Assembly: GCA_015183035.1 (NCBI GenBank)
Contig: JACZZP010000003.1
Coordinates: forward strand, 2,418,001 to 2,482,000
Direction of reading: 5' to 3'
Source: Meloidogyne chitwoodi
Lineage: Eukaryota > Nematoda > Chromadorea > Rhabditida > Meloidogynidae
DNA length: 64,000 nucleotides
Shown here: piece after piece, positions 56,161 through 64,000 of the stretch
Numbering within the stretch: the first letter of the stretch is position 1
Layout: each line of letters opens with the position of its first letter
Position numbers and translations under genes: made by a program
Notes under the pieces: model-generated
Databases searched by the model: none
The model's input: the letters and a program-made list of their open reading frames with translations, nothing else
Told to the model about the DNA's origin: nothing

Positions 56161-59100
56161 TTAAATAATTATTTCATCAAATGGTTGTTTTTCTGAAAAT
56201 ATTGTACTCATATTTGTTGTATCAATGTTAAGTTGTTTAGCACCGAGTATTGCAGCACTGAAAAGGGGGAATTATTAATAAATATTGCTGCGAAAATTCT
56301 GATTTTTCCGGAAACATTTAAAAATTAAATTCTGATTTTTCCAGAAACATTAAAAAAATAAATTCTGATTTTTTCGGAAACATTTAAAAAATAAATTCTG
56401 ATTTTTTCGGAAACATTTAAAAAATAAATTCTGATTTCTTACCCTATCGCTGGGGAACTTGTAGGCTTAAATAATGCTACTTGTTTGAATGGCCTTTGCA
56501 TTTTCTCTTCACAAATTGAAACATTTAATTTCAAACGTTGTTCAAATCCTTTTCTTAATAAATTCCAACTTTTAAAGACAGAACCAATTAGCAAAATTGG
56601 GACTTTATTAATATAAAATTCTTCATCAAAATGACAGCTAATTGCACAAATATGTGCTGCTAATGAAACACCAGCATCGAAAAATATTTTTGTAGCAAGT
56701 TTGTTGTTTTTTAGACCTACTGAAATTGAAACATTTTTAAAAAATATTTTAAAATGTCAAATATCATCTATCTGCTTTAAATTCTCACATTCAGCTAGCC
56801 GTCCGGTAAAAGAAGCAATATAAGATTTTTTAAAGTTTGGTCCATACAAAATATTCATTAATTCCTCTTTTGACCTAATTTGAAAATGTTTAAGTAACTC
56901 CTCTTTAACAGCGTGAATATCCTCTTTTTTTGGTTTTAGGCAAAATTGTTCTGATTTATTGTTCATTAAATTATTTGAAAAAGTGTCCCCTAACATTCCA
57001 TCTTCAAAGTCGAAAATATAACGGATTGTCCTAAAAAATTTAAAATATTTAAAAATGGTAAATAAAAATTCTAAAAATTTTATAAATATAATTCTCAACT
57101 CATGCTAATCCAAAAAGCACCGCCTTCATCACCTACTAAATGTCCCCAACCACCAACTTTAAATTTAAAAAATTAAATATTTAATAAATTTAAAAAATAA
57201 ATAAAGTACCTCCATGCACACTACCATTAGACTGAAATTTTTTTTAATTTTTTAATAAATTTTTAATTAAAAAAATTGCCTTCAAAAGACGACATGTAGA
57301 GCCGGTTCCAGCGATTAGAACAATACCACCTTTAAAAATTAATTAATTTTTCCGGAAACATTTTTTTAATTTTACACCAACTTTTCTCAAAACAAGTTGC
57401 AACTGCTGCAATAGCTAAAATTTATTTTTTTTTAAATTTAGATAAAAAATTATTTAATAAATTTACCATCACTTGTAAGAAATAAATTCTCTGCCAAATC
57501 TCCATGTTGCGAACGCAAATATTCTAATAGAAGAGTATTCGTTGTTTCATTTTCTGCTCCAGAAAGGCCCATACCCTTTTAAATAAAAAATAAAAATATT
57601 TTTAATTTTTTTCAACCAATGCAGAAAATGGCAATTTTATCTGTGACAGTTCTGAATTATTTTCTCTATTTTTTTCAGCAATTGACTCGCGAAGCCACTG
57701 AGCAATTTGATCAGATGTACTTTCTATTCCATTTAATAGAAAATTTAATCCTGGCCCGCCGTTCCATTGATGTAATAAATTTCCCTTAGAATCTATCAGA
57801 ACAAATGTGGAGCATGTTGCACCGCTAAATTTTGTTGGAAATTCTGATATTTTTAGAATTATTTATTTGTTTTCCGGAAAGTTTGTTTATTTTTTCCGGA
57901 AACATTTATTTGTTTTCCGACAAGTTTTATTTAATTTATTTACTTTCAGAAATTAAAAATCAGAATTTTCCGGATAGTTTTTCTCATAAAAATTTCAGAA
58001 GCAATTATATTATTTATCCGGAAAAGTTTACAATATTACTATCTATTCTACCGGAATTTTATAATAGTTTTATTCCGGAAATAAAAATTCTGATTTAAGT
58101 AAATTAAAATTTACCCTTCAATCCCTGCAAATATTTTTCCCTCTTCATTTAACTCATTGCTTATCATTTTGCTGTTTAAATAATTAATTGATTTAATTAT
58201 TCGGCCAATACAAATTGTATGTTTACAAGTATCAACAGAACGAACAAGTGAAGAATTTAATTTTTGTTCTAATAAAATTTCTTCTATGGTCCAATTTGAA
58301 CTGTAAATAGATAAAAATTGTAAAAAAATGTAATTATTAATATCATGTGAGTATTTTATTAAATCAATATTAAAGAGGGGGGAAAAAGCTTAGTTGTGCG
58401 CCTAAAAGTTTATTAAAAACGCCACTCTAAAAAAGTAAGAAATTCTGATTTTTCCTTTCCGGAAAAATAGTAAAATATTTTATTTCTGGGAATATACTTT
58501 CCGGAAATTTATTCTTTAAAAATCAGAAAATATAAATTCTGATTTTTTAAAATCAGAATTAACATTTATAACGCCACTACTTAACTAGTATCATTTTCAC
58601 TCAAAAAATCATAAAATTTCCAAATTTAAAACAAAAATTATAAAAATTTGCAATTATCTTCTCAAAAGGGTTAACTAACAAATTCTAAAATTTAAAATTT
58701 TTTTGTCCCTTAGAAAAAAAGTTATTAATAAAAAATCAACTTACTCTCTTATTTGATAAGAGAAGAAAAATTCCATAAATGGGAAAACTTCAAACAACTG
58801 CTTCAACATTTTTATTAAAATATCAAAAACACAGGGATCATAAAAGACATCAGAGCCGAAAAGATAATCAACACGAATAGATTTATTGAGTAAAGCATTA
58901 ATACCAATTTCTGGATTTTGCCAGTCAAAACCCTATCAGAAAAAGATAAAAATAAGTTAAAAGAAAATTTAATAACCAACAAATAAACGCTCTTTTCAAT
59001 TAGAGAAGGATCAAAATTTCTGTTCAGATTGCGTTGAATTGACTCGAATGCCTTAAAATAAGGGAAAATTTTTAATTTTAAATAAAAAAATCATTCTAAT

Positions 59101-59550
59101 TTCCATTTTTTAATATTAAATTTTAAAATCCAAAACAAACTTTATCCAAGTGAGATTGTTCAGTAATCACAACTTTAGAAGCCCCACAACGCAAAGCAGT
59201 CATTGAAGGTAATGCGGCTATTCCTGCCCCAATCTCCATAATTGTACTTTCCTTCCACATATTTTTATTAGAAGCAATAAATTCGCCTGTAAATGATGAG
59301 GTTGGAGACAAATTTCCGGAAAAATCAGTATTTATTAAATGTTTTTGGAAAATCAGAATTTAAAAAAAACTTTCCGGAAAATCAGAATTTATTTAAAACT
59401 TTCCGGAAAAATCAGAATTTATTTAAAACAAAATACTTAATCAGAACACTAAACAAACCTCCAAAAGCTTTAAAATACATTAAAAAGTTTCTTACATAAA
59501 ATCTCAGAACTAGGCCAGATATGTTGCCACATATATTGTGTTTCGACCAT
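56161..59550 (-). CDS. METTL23-type methyltransferase fused in frame to N-acetylglucosamine kinase
   Basis: One open exon chain joins two enzymes. Residues 1 to about 190: start MVETQYMWQHIWPSSEIL, AdoMet motif I IMEIGAGIAALPSM, KVVITEQSHL, VDYLFGSDVFYDPCVFDIL and FSYQIRDSNWTIEEILL, matching METTL23 (ILGCDVFFDP, STYQVRSADWSLEALL). Exon 5 (58300-58115) ends this domain (CKHTICIGRIIKSI) and runs without a stop through YLNSKMISNELNEEGKIFAG to IEGG, the start of NAGK. NAGK blocks follow: GGATCSTFVLIDSKGN, LGMGLSGAENE, GGIVLIAGTGSTCRLL, GGGWGHLVGDEGGAFWIS, VPILLIGSVFKSWNLLRKGF, AAILGAKQLNI. Exons 1-5 were checked: 59550-59496, 59286-59141, 59051-58989, 58932-58745, 58300-58115, with consistent phases. 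The methyltransferase targets protein arginine; the kinase salvages GlcNAc to GlcNAc-6-P. Met 196 could start a kinase-only product. Confidence 0.85.
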
Positions 59551-59831
59551 CTTTTGATTTTTAATCAGAATATTTAATATTTAAATAATAAACTTAAAAA
59601 ATTATAAACTTACAAAAAATATTTTTTAATTAAAAAAAAATTGTAAAAAAAAATAAAAAAAAATTTCTAATTTATTTAATTTATATAAATAAACACTCAA
59701 CACATAAAATAAAGCGTTGGACGTAATTAAAAACGTAAAAAAATTAAAAATAAAATAAAATTACGTCCAACCTCGTTTTACAAGCTTTTTTAAATAATAA
59801 AATAATTTCAATTAAATTAAAAAAATTATAC

Positions 59832-61821
59832 TTATGATGGTGGTGGCTGTGGAGGTTGTCCATTATTACCCTCATTATTATTATTTTCATTATTACTTCC
59901 ATCTTCTGTTCCAAATTGACGACGAAGCATATCAACAAGTTGAGGATTTGCTTGATTAAGTACTCCTGCCATCTAAACAATTTTTTTTAATTTTTTAAAT
60001 TAATTTAAAAAAATTTTTATTTACCGCTTCCCCAGCTCTAAGCATGTCAGCCATTGGATTAGCTCCCTGTTGACTCCCAGCTCCACCAGCAGCAGCTGAA
60101 CCACCTCCAAACATATTAGACATCATATTTTGCATCATATCGCGTATCCCTGGTTGCTAAATATTTAAAAATTAATTTTAAATAAAATTATTCAAAAAAA
60201 CCTCCATCATTTGTCCGATAGAATTAACCAAATCTGGATTACTAAAAATTCCACCAAGTCCACCCATAGCAGCACCTAACGGATTCTAAAAAATTAAAAA
60301 ATTATTTTTAATTAAACAAACTTTTAAATTAATAAAAAAAATTTAATAAAGAAACCTGTGGATTGTTGGCAAAAGTCTCACGAGCTTTACTCAATTTTTC
60401 TTCAGCAATGCTTAGATTGTTTTTATAACTTTAAAAAATAAAAATAGAATTTAAAAAAATTAACTTTTTTTAAATAAACCTTTCACTTGTTGGATCAAGT
60501 TCAAGTGCTTTTTTGTATACTTCAACAGCCTGATCGTAACGATTTTGACAGGAAAGAGCAACTCTCAAAAATTTTTTTTAATTTTTAAAGGAAAAATCTT
60601 CAACACAAATTCATAAAAATAAAAGGAAACATAAGGATATCGAAACAGTTTTATTACAAAAAATTAAATTTTAAATAATAAATAAAAACAAAACCAAATA
60701 AAAATAATACGTAAATTTAATTTTAAAAATTTAGAATTCAAAAATTAATTTTTCAAGTATTTTTATTACTCAAATAAGAGCATGAAAGAATCAAAAAAGT
60801 AAAAATAATATTAATTAAAAAAATAAAAAATACCCCATTCTGCCATAGGCTTTAGCATAATTAGGATCTAATGCCAAAGCAGTACGACAATCCTGAATAG
60901 CCAAATCATATTGTTCAAGTCGGCAATATGCAGCAGCTCTTAATTTTATTTATTTTCAAAATATTTTTTTAATAAAAATAAACCTATTGCAAAAATAGAC
61001 AGGATCTCTATTAAGTTTAATAGCTTCATTATATTTTAAAATTGCTTCATCAAATTTACTTTGCTTAACCAACTCATTTCCTTCTTCTTTTAATTTATTT
61101 GCAATGTCAATCTCAGCATCAGTTGGTGTTGGGAATTCTTCGTCCTATAATTAGAAAAATAATAATTTATAAAAAAATTTTCTTTATAAATTAATAAAAA
61201 TAAATGAGAAATAAAAATAACGGTGGTTTTAGATACTGAGAAAAGTGGCGAACGGAATGAAATACTTCGATTTTTCAGTCGAAGGTAACACCGTAACCGA
61301 CTGAGCCACACCACCTCAAGAAAAACACTGCTTAACTTAAGGAAAAGAGAAGCATTTTATATATGTGTAGAGCCTATCTTTGTAAAAAGAAAACCTTTGG
61401 AATTACTAACAAAATAGTCTCTAGGATTTCATTAAAAAAAGAATATCCAAAAAAATCCCATTAAATTATTTAATAAATTAATTTAAAAAATAACCCCATC
61501 AGGCAATCCCTCCGCTGCTTTAAAAATATCAATTAATGGTTTGGACGGCTGAAAAGCATAATTTTTGTCTGAAACACCAAAAGCACCTTCCAAACACTGT
61601 GTGGCAACTGAAAAAAAAATTTTGAAATTAAAATTAAAAAAAATTAAACCTTCAATTTGTGCTTCCTGATCTTCTGTGCACTGATTTAAAGAAACTTTAT
61701 GACGCAAAAATTGAACAAAAGAAACAATTAGATTACGCTCATCATTTGTAATACGTCGTCCTTTATTTTCAATTGTTGGTTCAGAAGAATCTATTTCATT
61801 GTTGGTTTTTTCAGAATCCAT
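59832..61821 (-). CDS. sgt-1: small glutamine-rich TPR co-chaperone SGT
   Basis: Hsp70/Hsp90 co-chaperone that also sorts tail-anchored and mislocalised membrane proteins with the BAG6/GET machinery; cytosolic. About 355 residues in nine exons. N-terminal dimerisation region [20 protein letters not shown] and [10 protein letters not shown]; three TPRs: [40 protein letters not shown] and [11 protein letters not shown] with [20 protein letters not shown]; then [15 protein letters not shown]. The C-terminal part has the Asn-Pro and Gly/Met-rich repeats of SGTA ([36 protein letters not shown]), and ends in Asn-rich then [10 protein letters not shown]. Start ATG 61821 gives [11 protein letters not shown]. 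An intron holds a Phe-like tRNA-derived sequence. Confidence 0.94.
61222..61318 (-). pseudogene. tRNA-derived sequence in SGT intron, Phe-like, long (sense)
   Basis: Minus strand: GGTGGTGTGGCTCAGTCGG start, stem CTTCGA/TCGAAG around CTGAAAAA (a GAA anticodon position, as in Phe), and a 3' end AAAACCACC that pairs with the 5' GGTGGT. It is about 95 bases long, with a diverged T arm (CCGTTCGCC). It has the best acceptor pairing of the set. Confidence 0.55.
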
Positions 61822-62383
61822 TTTTTAAATCTTCTTTTTTAAATTAAAACAAGAACAAATAAAAGAAAAGATTAAATTAACTTTCTAAAACAAAAAATTA
61901 ATTTTCAGCAATTTTAAAAAAGAAATGACCGAAAACAAACATTCGATAAAAAAAAAGAGAAAATACACGTTCGATAAACGTGTTCAAGTTGAAAGAAATT
62001 GGTTACAAAAAGAAAGAAAATAAATAAATGAGCGAAATAACTTTGGTTAAGTGAAAATGAAAAAACTTTATGCTTACAACTTTTTTGTAATACAAAAGAG
62101 AGAAAGAAATAATTAAATTAAAAGCGAGAGAGTGCAAGAAAAAGAAATAGAGAAGAACAAAAAGAAGGCGATTTGTCATTTTGTATCCATGTTTAATAAA
62201 GTTTATTTAACCAATAGATATTTGGTCACTTACCACAAAACTAACCATTTAGTAGACCGTGATGCAAATTATGCTTTCTTTTTTCTCCGTTGCTCATTTT
62301 TTTTGGTTTTTTATTAGAATAGATATTTTTTTCCTTTAAATACATTTAAAAAATTAATTTTTAATCTTCTTTATTATAGAAAA
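61822..62383. other. divergent promoter region between SGT and TTI1-like genes
   Basis: Purine-rich, no repeats recognised. A 61-codon frame at 62132 has no coding support. Ends in TTATTATAG (62372-62380), three to four bases before the TTI1-like ATG, fitting trans-splicing. Confidence 0.55.
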
Positions 62384-64000
62384 ATGCTTTCAAATTTGGA
62401 AACATTTTTAATTAAACTAACAAAACCGTCAATCGAAAATAATGAATTTAACGAAGAAAAACAGAAAGAAAAGCTTAAAAGAGATGAAATTGATCAATTA
62501 CAGTCTTTAATTTTCACTTTACTTGAATCCAAGCAGTTACACAAAGGTTTATTTTTTTAATTTTTTTTTTTAATTTTAATTTTTTTTTTAATTTTAAAAG
62601 AAATATTCAAAGTTTCATTTCGTCCAGCTTTGGGACATTTGCTTTCTTTACTTTTGGATACATTTGAATATTCTAAAACTGATAATGAAACACGGTTTTA
62701 ATTTATTATTTTTGTTTTTTTAATTTTTTAAATTAATTTTTTTAGTCAAAAATGTGGAGCAGTCATTTGTGAAATTACTAATACAAAATATATTGAATTA
62801 TCAGCCAATTTTATTGCTTTTACACTTCCCGGAATTTTTGTAAAAATTAAAAATATATTATTACTTCAGAAAGTACATTCTATTGAAATTGTACAATTCT
62901 CCAGTAAGGTTTGTTTATTTTTTTTTAATTTTATTTAATTAAAAAAATTATTTTTTATTTTTTCAGATTCTCTCAAATATTTTAAATATTGCCTTTTCTC
63001 CCTGTTTAAATCAAAATTTAATTATAAATGATCAAATTTCTGTTCCTTCAATTATTACATTTGAAAGAGATGAAAAATGGATAAAAATGGCTAAAGAAAA
63101 AATTTTTCCACAATTTTGTCAAATTTTAACAAATTTGACAAATTCAAAAATTGATGGAATTCGTTTTGAAGCAATTTTAATAATTTCTAATATTTTTGAT
63201 TTTAAAGGAGATTTTTGTGAAGGTTTTTTTTAATTAATTTTAGGAAATTTTTTGGGCTTTGTATTTTAATTTTTTTAAACTTTTTTTAAACAATTATTTT
63301 TATTTTTTTTTAAAATTTTATTTTTTAGGCGGAGACGAATTTAACAAAATTTCAATTGATATTTGTTCTCTGCTATTTAATGATGAACAAACAAGGTTAA
63401 TTTAAACTTAATTCGTAAAAAAATGTTTTTCTCTTTAAAAAAAACTGAGATTTTTTGTAACTTAAAAAAGAAAAATGGAATTTTTAAAAATTTTTAAATT
63501 TTTTTTAAAGAATATCACAAGAATGTAAACATTTATTTGCTAAAATACAATCAGAAAATGCTACTTTTGTAGAGACTTATTTAATAAATTTATTGGTTAA
63601 TTTATTAAAAACATTGGAAAAGGATGTAATTAATTCAACATTTGGAGGACAATTTTATTTTCAAAAGGTTTTATTTTAATTTATTTTTTTTAATTTAAAA
63701 AAAAAATACAAATTAAAATTAATTTATTAAAAAAAAACATTTTTTAAATTAATATTTAATTTTAAAATAAAAAAATTCTGGTAAAATTCTGATTTTTTTC
63801 AATTTTATTTTTTATAAAAATTAAAAAAATAAATATTAATTAAATAAATTAAAATAAAAAAATCAGAATTTTACAGAATTTTTTTTAAATTTAATAAATT
63901 AAAAATATTAATTTAAAAAATGTTTTTTTAATAAATTATTTTTAATTTGTATTTTTTTTTTTAAATTAAAAAATATATTAAATTAATTTTTTCTCCAGTT
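62384..64000 (+). CDS. 5' part of a TTI1-like (TELO2-interacting) HEAT-repeat protein
   Basis: TTI1 works in the TTT complex that matures PIKK kinases such as mTOR and ATM with Hsp90. Exons begin MLSNLETFLIKLTKPSIENN, then EIFKVSFRPALGHLLSLL, QKCGAVICEITNTKYIEL, ANFIAFTLPGIFVKIKNILL with QKVHSIEIVQFSSKILSNIL, and a long exon with EKIFPQFCQILTNLTNSKID. The last visible exon ends STFGGQFYFQK at about 63667; the rest to the window end is intron. The helical, HEAT-like pattern and the block LPG(I)...K...HSI.....KI....I resemble human TTI1 ([20 protein letters not shown], then SLKIFYKTV). Sequence is divergent, so another HEAT-repeat protein is possible. Confidence 0.55.

Noticed and set aside
62132..62317. 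61-codon ORF upstream of the TTI1-like gene
   Set aside because: Lys-rich start then hydrophobic end with no splice or family support; lies in the divergent promoter region.

Overview
The window looks like nuclear DNA of a nematode, most likely a tylenchid and plausibly a root-knot nematode (Meloidogyne). Base composition is visibly extremely A+T-rich. Genes are broken into many short exons by short T/A-rich introns, 3' splice sites end in TAG or AAG as often as CAG, and several start codons sit just behind an acceptor-like AG, as expected for spliced-leader trans-splicing. Protein content is nematode-like: an ephexin RhoGEF, a WRN-like RecQ helicase without exonuclease domain, a nematode globin, MADF and ING proteins, and many mitochondrial proteins. 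The species cannot be told from sequence alone.

Layout, left to right: 3' end of a coiled-coil gene (+); a tight run MRPL41 - NDUFB8 - ING3 (+) with 122 and 204 bp gaps, operon-like; a 2.4 kb repeat block (7.55-9.9 kb) with a long-inverted-repeat element and a 169-bp tandem array; then minus-strand genes AAR2, GRHPR (168 bp apart), SUCLA2, a WRN-type helicase and a 7 kb ephexin gene; a 7.3 kb gene-free stretch (30.1-37.4 kb); a globin (+); REXO2, a C2H2 zinc-finger gene and a two-MADF-domain gene (-); NDUFA11-like, MRPL19 and an LRR gene with a BC-box-like N-terminus (+); convergent to the last, a minus-strand gene in which a METTL23-type methyltransferase runs in frame into an N-acetylglucosamine kinase; SGT-1 (-); and the 5' part of a TTI1-like gene (+).

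Mitochondrial function is over-represented (MRPL41, MRPL19, NDUFB8, NDUFA11, SUCLA2, probably REXO2). Introns and spacers carry three overlaid repeat layers: about twelve degenerate tRNA-derived sequences with readable A and B boxes, mostly in introns and mostly sense to the host gene; minisatellites of different unit lengths built on one core, TTCTGATTTT/AAAATCAGAA; and inverted-repeat elements.

Most noteworthy: the METTL23-NAGK fusion; a possible nested two-exon gene for a 37-residue membrane micropeptide inside the 2-kb ephexin intron; the inverted-repeat element whose end appears to have seeded a 169-bp tandem array; the intronic tRNA-derived family; and a pre-miRNA-like hairpin at 1.2 kb. 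All exon models were read by eye from reading frames and splice signals; none was checked by alignment or transcript data.
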